From assembly GCA_934086145.1 (NCBI GenBank), contig CAKOHV010000024.1, forward strand, positions 1 through 30,218: a stretch of DNA of 30,218 bases, given 5' to 3'. Made by a program: the position numbers and the translations under genes. This DNA is from an uncultured Bacilli bacterium. Lineage in GTDB: Bacteria > Bacillota_I > Bacilli_A > RF39 > UBA660. The notes beneath the pieces were generated by a model. That model saw only the letters and a program-made list of their open reading frames with translations, was not told where the DNA came from and searched no databases. Below are positions 1 to 8,248 of this stretch, in pieces; position 1 is the stretch's first letter; each line of letters begins with the position of its first letter.

Positions 1-10
1 TTTGCATCAA

Positions 11-46
11 AAATCAGAGAAAGTTTTCCACAATCTCTGATTTTTT
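11..46 (+). terminator. Rho-independent terminator of an unseen upstream gene
   Basis: AAATCAGAGA (11-20) pairs perfectly with TCTCTGATTT (34-43) around a 13-base loop and runs into a T tract ending at 46. It reads as the end of a plus-strand gene lying left of the window. It sits directly in front of the headless sortase fragment. Confidence 0.7.
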
Positions 47-59
47 AAATTTAATTTAA

Positions 60-599
60 ATTTTACCGGAACTCAAAGTCATTGGTTGGTTAAAAGTAAA
101 TGGTACTAATATTAATTATCCTTTCGTTCAAAGTAAAGATAACACTTATTATCTTACACATAGTTTTAATAAATCCTATAACACCGCCGGTTGGGTATTC
201 TTAGATTATCGAAACAATAGCACCAATAATCAAAATACTATCATTTATGCCCATGGAAGAACTGATAAAACTATGTTCGGAGCCTTGCGCAACATTCTTA
301 ATAACAACTGGCTAAATAATCCTAATAATTATATTATTAAAATATCTACTGAAAAAGAAAATAGTTTATGGCAAATATTTAGTGCTTACCATCTTCCCAC
401 TACCAATGATTATCTCCAAACAACTTTTAGTGGTGATACTGAATATCAAAATTTTTTAGAAATGTTAAAGAATCGAAGTAGTTTTAACTTTAACACTAAT
501 GTTTCATCTAACGATAATATCCTTACATTATCTACTTGCTATAATAATAGTGATAAAATGGTTGTTCATGCTAAACTTATCAAAAAAGAAAACAAATAA
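60..599 (+). pseudogene. Class B sortase relic, 5' end missing
   Basis: The frame is open from 60 to the TAA at 599 and reads as the catalytic domain of a class B sortase, the transpeptidase that anchors proteins to peptidoglycan at the outer membrane face. Visible marks are GWLKVNGTNINYP near the start, FLDYRN, IIYAHGRTDKTMFG with the catalytic His at 252-254, and TLSTC with the catalytic Cys at 537-539. A stop at 57-59 closes the frame, there is no ATG, GTG or TTG before the ATG at 273, and no ribosome binding site. The N-terminal membrane anchor and linker are therefore lost. The usual catalytic Arg after the Cys appears to be Lys (DKMVVHAK, 555-557), which fits decay. The ATG at 273 lies after the catalytic His, so a protein from there could not be active. 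A frameshift or assembly error at the left edge is the alternative. Confidence 0.75.
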
Positions 600-651
600 A
601 AAACTTATTTTCTTTCATTATCACATTTCAAATTTTAGCTAATTTCAATCT

Positions 652-711
652 ATCTAAGAAATATTTTATCTAAAATTAATAAAGTCATCAGCAAATCTAA
701 GAAATATTTTA
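652..711 (+). repeat. 17-bp direct repeat pair
   Basis: ATCTAAGAAATATTTTA occurs at 652-668 and again, identical, at 695-711, in the gene-free stretch between the sortase relic and the PHP gene. I see no coding sequence in 600-816; the rest is AT-rich spacer and the hairpin at 738-757. Confidence 0.6.
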
Positions 712-737
712 GTTTAGGATTTTTTAAGCATTATAAA

Positions 738-757
738 AGGATGACTTCCGTCATCCT
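738..757 (-). terminator. Terminator of the PHP gene operon
   Basis: On the minus strand AGGATGAC and GTCATCCT form a perfect 8-bp stem with a GGAA (GNRA) loop, followed by TTTATAAT. It lies 60 bases past the stop of the PHP gene. The plus-strand tail is poor in T, so it is mainly a minus-strand terminator. Confidence 0.7.
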
Positions 758-816
758 AATAAATCATATTTCTATATTACCTTAATATCTTGCACTAGTA
801 TTTTCCAAGATGTATT

Positions 817-1710
817 TTAACTTCTTAAATAATCTAGTATTTTATTAACTTCTTCTGTAGTTAAAGGAACATCTTCTCCTGCTAAACCAATTACTGGTCT
901 TAAGCCATCAGCATTATGGAAATCTGAACCAACTGTTGCTAATAAATTATGTTTCTTAGCAAATTCATTCCATAAAGCACATTCGTTTATTTTTTCATCT
1001 TTGCAATTAACATAAACATAATTAGCTTCGATAGCATCAATCCCCATTTCGCGTACAACATCTTCGATTACATCTTCTGTTACGCCATCTTCATATTTAT
1101 AAGCAACTGGATGAGCTAAAACAGCTTTTCCGCCAGCAGCTCTAATTATATCAGCAGCTTCTTTTGGTGAAATTGAAGCTTTTTTAGCATAAGCAGGGCA
1201 ACCTTCATTCATAATTGTTTCAATAAATTCACCCTTACTTGGCATATGACAAAAATTTTCTAATAACAACTTTTCATTCTTAGGATTACCAATAACATCT
1301 AAAGAAATATGAGCCTTTGTAACTGCTTCAATCTTATCAAGCTCAGCTACATTAACAGCATATCCTAAAGCTTCTAACTTGCCTGCTACATCATATAAAT
1401 AATTATGACGGGCATTTTTTAGCATATCCAATTTAGCTCTAAATTCTTGATTATTTAAGTCAAAATTATAACCTAAAACATGCATTCCACGTTTATTATA
1501 TTTTGTTGATATTTCTACCGCTGGAATAAGTTCTACCCCTTTTTCCTTTGCGTAAGCAAATAACTCATCTGTATAAGCATCAATTGTATCATGATCAGCG
1601 ATTGCCAAAACAGCAACCTTATTTTTAGCAGCTGTATCTATTACTTCCTTTGGTGTAAAAAAACCATCAGATACTGTTGTATGAACATGTAAATCTATTA
1701 TCTTTTCCAT
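817..1710 (-). CDS. PHP-domain metal-dependent phosphoesterase
   Basis: The 297-residue protein belongs to the PHP family of metal-dependent phosphoesterases (YciV/TrpH group), whose members hydrolyse nucleotide or short-oligonucleotide phosphates in the cytoplasm. Metal-binding motifs are in order: DLHVHTTVSDG (H8, H10, D15), DHDT (H40), E66, KAHIS (H134), LAHPV (H200) and GSDFH (D263, H265). Full length and intact. Its ATG at 1710 lies 13 bases inside the 3' end of the preceding gene, so the two are co-transcribed and probably translationally coupled. The hairpin at 738-757 ends the unit. The exact substrate cannot be read from the sequence; a 3',5'-bisphosphonucleotide phosphatase or a 5'-3' RNase AM-type exonuclease are the family precedents. 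Confidence 0.88.
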   Translation of the reverse strand: MEKIIDLHVHTTVSDGFFTPKEVIDTAAKNKVAVLAIADHDTIDAYTDELFAYAKEKGVELIPAVEISTKYNKRGMHVLGYNFDLNNQEFRAKLDMLKNARHNYLYDVAGKLEALGYAVNVAELDKIEAVTKAHISLDVIGNPKNEKLLLENFCHMPSKGEFIETIMNEGCPAYAKKASISPKEAADIIRAAGGKAVLAHPVAYKYEDGVTEDVIEDVVREMGIDAIEANYVYVNCKDEKINECALWNEFAKKHNLLATVGSDFHNADGLRPVIGLAGEDVPLTTEEVNKILDYLRS

Positions 1711-2651
1711 TCTTTAACTCTTCTTTCATAACTTAATTTTAATTCTGGTGTTGCAAATCTTCTTTCAACAGAAGGAGAAGCAACTCTACCTAACATTTCT
1801 TCTAAATCTTCTGTAGAGAAATGACTCTTTACTAAAAATCTTGATATTTCTAATGTTTTCATCAAAGATGGTGTCCAGTTAAATGGTGTTAAACTATATA
1901 AATAATCTAGAATAAAATTATAAGCGGAATCATCATATTGCCATGTTTTTCTTAAAGATACTGGATGAATTGGTAAATAAGGAACTTGATTTGTGTCAAC
2001 AACTTCAAGTAATGTAAATGGTACATCTTTTAATAATCTAGACATCTTTGATTGTTCAATAATATGAACATCTAAAGGCAAATAATATTTAGGCATAACC
2101 CCTTTTTGAATATCACTGGCAATTCTAACAACTTCATGAATTGTTTCAACTGGATCAACATCTGAAGTACGCATATTTAAGCCATTGAATGCAGCCACCA
2201 TTGCTGCCTTAGCTTCCTCTACTTTGTCATCTTCACAAATCATCCACATATCAATATCAGGTAAACGATTAATAACCTTACGTGGTTTAATTGAATCTTT
2301 AACATTTGGACAAGGTTTACAAATTTGTTTTAAATCTGGCATTTTACTACCATTGGTTTTTAAACATTCTTCACAAGCCCAAGTTCCACAACCTGCTGCT
2401 TCACCAGCTAATTCATTATTATATCTTATTTGTTCATCTATAACTGGTAAATTACCATTCATTGTTGAATCTAAAGTATAAAATGGATAACCGGTACCAA
2501 AAGAACCACAATACCCTGGTATACTTTCCATTACACTATTAATAACTTGAACATTTTTAACCAGGTATTGTCTTTTTAATTCAGTATTATTTCTTTCAAA
2601 AATAGTTGATGCCGTAGCAGCAATTTCGCATATATTTTTATCTGTATTCAT
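1698..2651 (-). CDS. Nucleotidyltransferase-like protein with cysteine cluster, function unknown
   Basis: I do not recognise this 317-residue protein as a named family. The start at 2651 is chosen because a strong GAGGGGG site precedes it; an in-frame alternative at 2696 lies within the promoter. Residues 48-53 (CGSFGTG) followed by DID at 132-134 resemble the Gly-Ser and Asp-x-Asp motifs of the DNA polymerase beta-like nucleotidyltransferase fold, but this is inference. Between them is a cluster C88-x4-C93-x2-C96-x14-C111-x2-C114 that could bind zinc. The C-terminal half is helical and lacks membrane segments. It overlaps the start of the PHP phosphoesterase by 13 bases, suggesting a joint role in nucleotide or RNA metabolism. 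An enzyme of some other fold with a structural zinc site is possible. Confidence 0.7.
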   Translation of the reverse strand: MNTDKNICEIAATASTIFERNNTELKRQYLVKNVQVINSVMESIPGYCGSFGTGYPFYTLDSTMNGNLPVIDEQIRYNNELAGEAAGCGTWACEECLKTNGSKMPDLKQICKPCPNVKDSIKPRKVINRLPDIDMWMICEDDKVEEAKAAMVAAFNGLNMRTSDVDPVETIHEVVRIASDIQKGVMPKYYLPLDVHIIEQSKMSRLLKDVPFTLLEVVDTNQVPYLPIHPVSLRKTWQYDDSAYNFILDYLYSLTPFNWTPSLMKTLEISRFLVKSHFSTEDLEEMLGRVASPSVERRFATPELKLSYERRVKEWKR

Positions 2652-2675
2652 ATAAATCCCCCTCTTATTACTAAC

Positions 2676-2704
2676 GTTATAACATAAACTTACCAAATTT
2701 GCAA
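2676..2704 (-). promoter_or_regulatory. Promoter of the nucleotidyltransferase-like/PHP operon
   Basis: On the minus strand TTGCAA (2699-2704), a 17-base spacer, then TATAAC (2676-2681) preceded by TGT, an extended -10. It lies 25 bases before the ATG at 2651 and shows that translation does not begin at 2696. No terminator is visible between tgt and this promoter, so read-through from tgt is also possible. Confidence 0.6.
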
Positions 2705-2728
2705 AAATTACTCTCTCAAAATTAGAAA

Positions 2729-3877
2729 TTACTTAATGTTCTCTTGCTTATAAGGTAAACCTTTCTCGCCATAATAGTCTTTGATAAACTGTTCACGATA
2801 TTCTAAAAGACGATCTTCTTTAATGGCTTCTCTTAATTCTTCTGTCAAGTGAACTAAATATCTTATATTATGAATTGATAATAATCTTGCTCCTAAAGTT
2901 TCGTTAGCAACAATTAAATGTCTAATGTAAGCTTTACTATATTTGCTTCGACAAGTATAGCAATCGCAATCTAATGACAATGGACTAAAGTCATCTTTGT
3001 ATTTAGCATTTTTAATATTAATTTTTCCATATTTCGTTAAGGCATGACCATGACGGGCTAAACGAGTTGGACTAACGCAATCAAAGATGTCAACCCCACG
3101 GCAAACATTTTCAACGATATCAATTGGGTCCCCAACGCCCATTAAGTATCTAACTTTATCTTGTGGTAAATACTTAGTAGCATATCTAACCATTTTATAC
3201 ATTGTTGGTTTATCTTCTCCAACACTTGTTCCACCAATTGAATAACCATCGAAATCCATTTTTGTAAGTTCTTCTACACAATGGCGACGTAAATCTTCAT
3301 ATTCGCCTCCTTGAACTATTCCAAACAATGATTGTCTTTCGTTATTAAAAACATCTTTGCCACGCTTAGCCCATCTTATTGTTCGCTCAACACTCTGCTT
3401 ACAATAATCATATGTTGCCGGCCAGCCAATACATTCATCAAAACTCATGGCTATATCACTATCCAATTTATTTTGAATTTCAATTGATTTTTCTGGCGTT
3501 AATAAAAGATTATCACCATTTAAATGATTCTTAAACTTAACTCCTTCTTCACTAATATCCTTCGGTTTAGCTAAGCTAAAAACTTGAAAGCCCCCACTAT
3601 CAGTTAAGATTGGACCATTCCAATTCATAAACTTATGTAAGCCTCCGGCTTTTAAAACAATATCTTCTCCAGGTCTTAACCATAAATGATATGTATTAGA
3701 AAGAATAATACCTGCTTTAACATCTTTTAACTCTTCAACACTCAAAGTCTTAACCGTTGCTTCTGTTCCAACTGGCATAAACATTGGGGTTTCATAGGTT
3801 CCATAATTTGTTTCTATTGTTCCCAAACGAGCATAAGTATCTTTCTCTTCTTTTAATAAATTGTACTTAATTTTCAT
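2729..3877 (-). CDS. tgt: tRNA-guanine transglycosylase (queuosine pathway)
   Basis: Exchanges guanine-34 in the anticodon of tRNAs with GUN anticodons (Asp, Asn, His, Tyr) for the queuosine precursor preQ1. The 382 residues match the usual bacterial length. LTDSGGFQVFSL carries the catalytic Asp93, GVDIFDCVSPTR (261-272) the nucleophilic Asp, and C304-x-C306-x2-C309 with H336 the structural zinc site. The ATG at 3877 has GGAGTGAT eight bases upstream. queA, which acts on the tRNA-bound preQ1 made by this enzyme, lies 1.4 kb away on the same strand but in another operon; a plus-strand gene separates them, unlike the adjacent queA-tgt order of many Bacilli. Confidence 0.97.
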   Translation of the reverse strand: MKIKYNLLKEEKDTYARLGTIETNYGTYETPMFMPVGTEATVKTLSVEELKDVKAGIILSNTYHLWLRPGEDIVLKAGGLHKFMNWNGPILTDSGGFQVFSLAKPKDISEEGVKFKNHLNGDNLLLTPEKSIEIQNKLDSDIAMSFDECIGWPATYDYCKQSVERTIRWAKRGKDVFNNERQSLFGIVQGGEYEDLRRHCVEELTKMDFDGYSIGGTSVGEDKPTMYKMVRYATKYLPQDKVRYLMGVGDPIDIVENVCRGVDIFDCVSPTRLARHGHALTKYGKINIKNAKYKDDFSPLSLDCDCYTCRSKYSKAYIRHLIVANETLGARLLSIHNIRYLVHLTEELREAIKEDRLLEYREQFIKDYYGEKGLPYKQENIK

Positions 3878-3902
3878 TTCATCACTCCTAAAAGTCCTCT
3901 AA

Positions 3903-3911
3903 ATTATATCA
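3903..3911 (-). promoter_or_regulatory. Extended -10 promoter next to tgt
   Basis: Minus-strand TGATATAAT about 25 bases before the tgt ATG, with a poor -35. The 325 bases between tgt and the next gene also hold a second extended -10 (4063-4071) and the plus-strand promoter at 4151-4178; otherwise I see only AT-rich spacer. Confidence 0.5.
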
Positions 3912-4062
3912 TATCTCTTAGAATAACACCTCTAAAAAGCTTATATTTCTTAAAAATTTCCTGCCAACTTCTTCCTCTTTAGCAAAATTTACTTTAAATA
4001 ATTAGAATTTTCTAACAATATCTAAACCCTTACCTCCTTCAAAGCAAGGAAACTACTAATAT

Positions 4063-4091
4063 ATTATAACAAGACTTATTTCCGTTTTTAA
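4063..4091 (-). promoter_or_regulatory. Upstream extended -10 promoter, tgt leader
   Basis: Minus-strand TTAAAA (4086-4091), 17 bases, TATAAT (4063-4068) preceded by TGT. A transcript from here would have a leader of about 180 bases before tgt. The leader carries a perfect Shine-Dalgarno-like GAAGGAGGT (around 4033-4041) without a clear gene behind it. Confidence 0.45.
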
Positions 4092-4150
4092 CCTAAAAGT
4101 GGAAATCCAAATTAAAATTCACGCTAAATTACATTTTTACTTAGTGATTC

Positions 4151-4178
4151 TTGCATTTTTTTCATAATTATGTATAAT
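4151..4178 (+). promoter_or_regulatory. Promoter of the duplicated-domain protein gene
   Basis: TTGCAT (4151-4156), 16 bases, perfect TATAAT (4173-4178). The ATG at 4170 overlaps this -10 box and so cannot be the translation start of the same transcript; translation begins at 4203. Confidence 0.55.
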
Positions 4179-4202
4179 ATGGGAGAAAAAGGGGGAAAAT
4201 TT

Positions 4203-5120
4203 ATGTTTTTATATCAAACTGACATTGACAATTTACGCAAAAAATTTTATGAAAGAAGAAATACATTTCAAAAATTTAATGGAATTAAACGAGAGAATAT
4301 TGCCAAAATAAACCAAGATGTTGAAAGACTAACGACAATGTGGAGTAAAAGGCCAATTCCTACTACTAATTATGTTGAAGCTTTAAAAGTAATTACTATC
4401 CAAAATTGTAGTTTAGCTAATTTTGATGAAAAAATAATTTTTCTAATAAAATGTGTTGATCCATCTTTAAAAGCTTTAAAAATTTATCTAAAATATAATA
4501 TTAAGAGTAAAGCTGAAATTGAAAAAATTGCGCAAGGCAATTCATTTCTTCGCCAAGATTTACTAACTGAGCGTTCCAAAACACTACAACAATATGAAAA
4601 AGAATTATTTGAAGAACTAGGAATTAGTGATCTTTACTTAGCTCATTATGAACAATACTATGAAAGATTATTTGTTCGTACCAAACCGGCTGAAAAAGAA
4701 AAACCTATTCAAAAAGATTATTCTAATGAATTTTTCAAAGGCACTCAAAATATAGAAAATTTCCCAGTAAGTAAAGAAAGATTCGCTGAATTAAAAGCTA
4801 AAGCTTCAGCTTTTAAAGCTTTACTACCAGACACTTATCAACAAACAACAACGATTTATAAATTATTACGTGCTAGTAATGATTTCCAATTAAAATCTAA
4901 GGAAGAAGCTTATATTTTCTTTATCCTTGTTTGTGATGAAAATCTTACTGCTTTACGTATCTTTGAAGAAGAATCAACATGGGCTCAAATCAAGAAAAGA
5001 ACTTTAGAAGAATTATCATTCTATTATAAAGAATTACCTAAATTAGAAAAATTATATTATTATCAATTCACACCTGAACTAGAATTAAGTCCATGGTTAG
5101 CTAAGAAAAATAGTAAATAA
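4203..5120 (+). CDS. Unknown soluble protein with internal duplication
   Basis: I do not recognise this 305-residue protein. The start at 4203 has AAAAGGGGG seven bases upstream, whereas the earlier in-frame ATG at 4170 lies in the -10 box. The protein is rich in Lys, Glu, Tyr and Leu, has no signal peptide or membrane segment, and looks all-helical. Two halves appear related: EKIIFLIKCVDPSLKALKIY (76-95) resembles EEAYIFFILVCDENLTALRIF (234-254), each followed by a Lys/Glu-rich helix and a YEKELFEELG- or YYKELPKLEK-like segment. A charged linker near 160-175 separates them. It is a single-gene unit with its own promoter and terminator. A regulatory or nucleic-acid-binding helical repeat protein is conceivable but unsupported. 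Confidence 0.75.
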   Translation: MFLYQTDIDNLRKKFYERRNTFQKFNGIKRENIAKINQDVERLTTMWSKRPIPTTNYVEALKVITIQNCSLANFDEKIIFLIKCVDPSLKALKIYLKYNIKSKAEIEKIAQGNSFLRQDLLTERSKTLQQYEKELFEELGISDLYLAHYEQYYERLFVRTKPAEKEKPIQKDYSNEFFKGTQNIENFPVSKERFAELKAKASAFKALLPDTYQQTTTIYKLLRASNDFQLKSKEEAYIFFILVCDENLTALRIFEEESTWAQIKKRTLEELSFYYKELPKLEKLYYYQFTPELELSPWLAKKNSK

Positions 5121-5157
5121 GTTAATCTATAAAATAAACTTAGTTTAAAAACAATCT

Positions 5158-5195
5158 AGATGATTTCTGTTTTACAGCAAAATCATCTTTTTTTA
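5158..5195 (+). terminator. Terminator of the 4203-5120 gene
   Basis: AGATGATTT (5158-5166) pairs with AAATCATCT (5180-5188), with an inner CTGT/ACAG stem, followed by a T tract. Confidence 0.8.
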
Positions 5196-5270
5196 TTCTA
5201 AGATTTTTTACCATCCCTAAACTTAATCTTTCATGACCATATATAACATTTTTTTCAAATTATTCTTTTT

Positions 5271-5295
5271 AAAAAAACAAACTATTTCTAGTCTG
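5271..5295 (-). terminator. Terminator of the ptp-uvrC-queA operon
   Basis: On the minus strand CAGACTA and TAGTTTG form a 7-bp stem (one G-U) with a GAAA loop, followed by TTTTTTT. It lies 28 bases past the queA stop. The spacer 5120-5322 holds only this and the opposing terminator at 5158. Confidence 0.75.
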
Positions 5296-5322
5296 CTCTT
5301 CTATTTTCTTACTAATAAATTT

Positions 5323-6363
5323 TTATAATTCATTGTCCGTTATAAACATTGCATCACCAAAACTAAAGAAACGATACTTATCATTAACCGCTTCTTGATA
5401 AGCTTGTAAGATATGTTCACGACCTGCTAAAGCCGAAACTAACATAACTAATGTTGACTTTGGTAAATGAAAGTTGGTAATTAAGCAATCGATGCCTTTA
5501 AATGTATATCCGGGATAAATAAAGATATCGGTATTACCACTACAAGCCACAAAATGACCATCATTCTTACTCGCAATCGTTTCTAAAGTACGAGTACTAG
5601 TTGTTCCAACCGCAATAATACGACGTCCATCTTTTTTAGCTTCATTTAAAATATCAGCAGTCTTTTCATCCATTACATAAAATTCACTATGCATATGATG
5701 GTCTAAAATATTCTCTACCTCGACTGGTCTAAAGGTTCCAAGACCAACATGTAATGTTACAAAGCACACTATAACCCCCATCTCTTCAATTTTCTTTAAT
5801 AATTCTTCCGTAAAATGTAAACCAGCTGTCGGAGCGGCTGCACTACCCATATTCTTAGCATAAACCGTTTGATAACGATCCTTATTTTCTAACTTTTCAT
5901 GAATATAAGGTGGTAATGGCATGGTCCCTAATTTATCTAAGATTTCCATTAAGATTCCCTCATAACTCAATTTAACTTGAACCATTCCTTCATCTAACTT
6001 TTTCGTAACCGTCGCTTTTAACATTCCATCTCCGAAACTAACAAGGGTTCCTACTTTTAAACGCTTCGCTGGACGTGATAAACATTCCCAAGTATCATTT
6101 CCAATATCTTTCAAAAGTAATAACTCAATAACGGCGCCGGTTTCTTCTTTTACCCCAATTAAACGAGCCGGTATAACCTTCGTATCATTTAGGACTAGAA
6201 CATCCCCTTTTTTTAAATAGTTAACAATATTATAGAAATGTTCATGCTTTATTTTACCATTATTCTTATTCAAAACTAATAAACGTGAACTACTACGATC
6301 TTCAAGTGGCGTCTGTGCAATTAGTTCCTTTGGTAAATCATAATCAAATTCTTCAATATTCAT
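5323..6363 (-). CDS. queA: S-adenosylmethionine:tRNA ribosyltransferase-isomerase
   Basis: Transfers and isomerises the ribosyl group of S-adenosylmethionine onto preQ1-34 in tRNA, giving epoxyqueuosine. The 346 residues are the usual length. Family marks include FDYDLPKELIAQ at the N-terminus, VLNDTKVIPARL, the GSAAAPTAGLHFT block, HVGLGTFRPV and GTTSTRTLE. The start is the ATG at 6363, with GAGGTGA five bases upstream; the TTG just before it is less likely. Third gene of the minus-strand unit after the phosphatase and uvrC, 64 bases downstream of the uvrC stop, with the operon terminator right behind it. It completes, with tgt, the tRNA-level part of the queuosine pathway in this window. 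Confidence 0.97.
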   Translation of the reverse strand: MNIEEFDYDLPKELIAQTPLEDRSSSRLLVLNKNNGKIKHEHFYNIVNYLKKGDVLVLNDTKVIPARLIGVKEETGAVIELLLLKDIGNDTWECLSRPAKRLKVGTLVSFGDGMLKATVTKKLDEGMVQVKLSYEGILMEILDKLGTMPLPPYIHEKLENKDRYQTVYAKNMGSAAAPTAGLHFTEELLKKIEEMGVIVCFVTLHVGLGTFRPVEVENILDHHMHSEFYVMDEKTADILNEAKKDGRRIIAVGTTSTRTLETIASKNDGHFVACSGNTDIFIYPGYTFKGIDCLITNFHLPKSTLVMLVSALAGREHILQAYQEAVNDKYRFFSFGDAMFITDNEL

Positions 6364-6427
6364 CAAATCACCTCAACATCAACCATCATAACACTTTCTT
6401 CAATAATTGCAAAGTTAATTTGTTTTC

Positions 6428-8248
6428 TTAAGTAAGTAAAGCTTCTTCATCTAATTCTTCTATCTCTTCATTTTTATATTCATCTTTTTGAATTAAAAAC
6501 TCATGTAAATTAAGCGCCACTTGTTCAGGTAGAATTTCTTCTAACTCTTCAAGAGAAGCATTTTTCATTTTATTAACACTACCAAATTTCTTTATCAAAG
6601 CTTTCTTACGAACAGCTCCTATTCCTTCTATTTCATCTAAAACACTACTAATACTTCCTTTACTTCGTAAAGTACGATGATAATTTATCGTAAAGCGATG
6701 GACTTCATCCTGCATTCTTGTTAAATAATGAAACACATTACTTGTTCGATCAAGTTCAATTACTGACAAATCAGTATCTAGCAAATCGTTAGTTCGATGG
6801 TGATCGTTCTTCTTTAAGCCCACAACCTTAATCTTTAAATGTAAAAGATCTAAGACTTCCATGGCAGCTCTAATCTGATTTTCCCCCCCATCAACAATTA
6901 TTAAATCAGGCATCATTGCTTTTTCAACCATTGCTCTTTGATAACGACGATAAATAATTTCTTTCATTGTATTATAATCATCATTAACATCTACTGATAC
7001 TTTATACTTACGATATTCATTACGTGCCGGTTTACCATCAATAAAAACAACCATTCCCGAAACAGCAAAAGTTCCAAAAAGATTCGAGTTATCAAAAACA
7101 TCAATTCTATATATTGAATCCATTCTTAGTATTTTCGCCAATTCTTCATTAGCAACAATTGTTCGTTTTTCATCTTTGACAATTTCTTCAAACTTATTAT
7201 GTAAATTTAACTTAGCATTATCATAAGCCATTTTAACTAAGTCTTTCTTAGTCCCTTTTTGTGGTGCTAAAACATTCGTCTTAACAACACTCTTTATATT
7301 CTCCACATTCAAATCATCAGGTACTAAAATCTCCTTAGGAATCTCATTTTTCATATAAAAACCAGCAATAAAATATTCTACTTCATCTAAAATATCCAAA
7401 TTAAGAGGAAAGATAACATTCTTATGATTTAATAATTTACCATTTCTAATAAATAAAATTTCAATTGAAAGGTACCCATTATCAACGTAATAACTAATAA
7501 CATCACGATCAACAAAGTCATGTAATTCAACCTTTTGCTTAGCTAAAACTATATCAATATAATCTAGTTCTTTTTTCAATTCTAAGGCCATTTCAAAGTT
7601 TAGATTTTCACTATAAAAATTAATTTTCTCCATTATTTTATCTTGTAAAATACTTGTCTTGCCACGTAAAAAATCTAAGATTTCCTGTTCCATCTGCATA
7701 ACTTTTTCATTATCTACTCTTTTACTACAGTAGCCCAAACATTCCCCAATATGATAATATAAACAAACATCTTTCGGTGACCCTTCACATTTTTTTAATG
7801 GATACAATCTATTTAATAAATTAACAATTCTTCGCGCTGCATAAGCATTTGGATAAGGTCCAAACAATTTTTTATTATCTTTCTTTCTTATATTTAAATA
7901 TCTTGATACTTTTAAACGAGGATAAGGCTTCGAAATATATTCAATGTAAGGATAACTTTTATCATCCATTAGCATAATATTATACTTTGGTTGAAACTTT
8001 TTAATTAAATTAATTTCAATTATAAACGCTTCTAGTTCTGATGAGGCAACAATATATTGAAAATCATCAATTAAAGAAACCATTTTGGCGGTCTTTCCCG
8101 TATGAACGCGATTAAAATAAGATGACACTCTCTTATGTAAGTCTTTGGCTTTACCAACATATATAATTACCCCATTTTTATCTTTCATTTGATAAGAACC
8201 AGGTTTATGTGGTATCAAAGCTAATTTTTCTTTAAATTTCTGCTCCAT
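6428..8248 (-). CDS. uvrC: Excinuclease ABC subunit C (UvrC)
   Basis: Makes both incisions around bulky DNA lesions after damage recognition by UvrA and UvrB. At 606 residues it is full length. Domains in order: GIY-YIG nuclease (about 12-95; GSY at 17-19, YVGKAKDLHKR at 30-40), a cysteine cluster near 155-172 (C..CLYYHIGECLGYC), the UVR helical hairpin that binds UvrB (about 205-240), the RNase H-like 5'-incision domain with VFDNSNLFG and IIVDGGENQ acidic motifs, and a C-terminal helix-hairpin-helix (IEGIGAVRKKALIKKFG). The gene start overlaps the 3' end of the phosphatase gene by 17 bases. No SOS-type operator is evident before the operon. Confidence 0.97.
   Translation of the reverse strand: MEQKFKEKLALIPHKPGSYQMKDKNGVIIYVGKAKDLHKRVSSYFNRVHTGKTAKMVSLIDDFQYIVASSELEAFIIEINLIKKFQPKYNIMLMDDKSYPYIEYISKPYPRLKVSRYLNIRKKDNKKLFGPYPNAYAARRIVNLLNRLYPLKKCEGSPKDVCLYYHIGECLGYCSKRVDNEKVMQMEQEILDFLRGKTSILQDKIMEKINFYSENLNFEMALELKKELDYIDIVLAKQKVELHDFVDRDVISYYVDNGYLSIEILFIRNGKLLNHKNVIFPLNLDILDEVEYFIAGFYMKNEIPKEILVPDDLNVENIKSVVKTNVLAPQKGTKKDLVKMAYDNAKLNLHNKFEEIVKDEKRTIVANEELAKILRMDSIYRIDVFDNSNLFGTFAVSGMVVFIDGKPARNEYRKYKVSVDVNDDYNTMKEIIYRRYQRAMVEKAMMPDLIIVDGGENQIRAAMEVLDLLHLKIKVVGLKKNDHHRTNDLLDTDLSVIELDRTSNVFHYLTRMQDEVHRFTINYHRTLRSKGSISSVLDEIEGIGAVRKKALIKKFGSVNKMKNASLEELEEILPEQVALNLHEFLIQKDEYKNEEIEELDEEALLT

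Noticed and set aside
3878..4100. preQ1 riboswitch before tgt
   Set aside because: I looked for the class I pattern (stem, C-rich loop, A-rich tail) in the leader and did not find it.
4170..4172. Earlier ATG for the 4203-5120 gene
   Set aside because: It overlaps the TATAAT box at 4173-4178 and has no ribosome binding site, while AAAAGGGGG sits before 4203.
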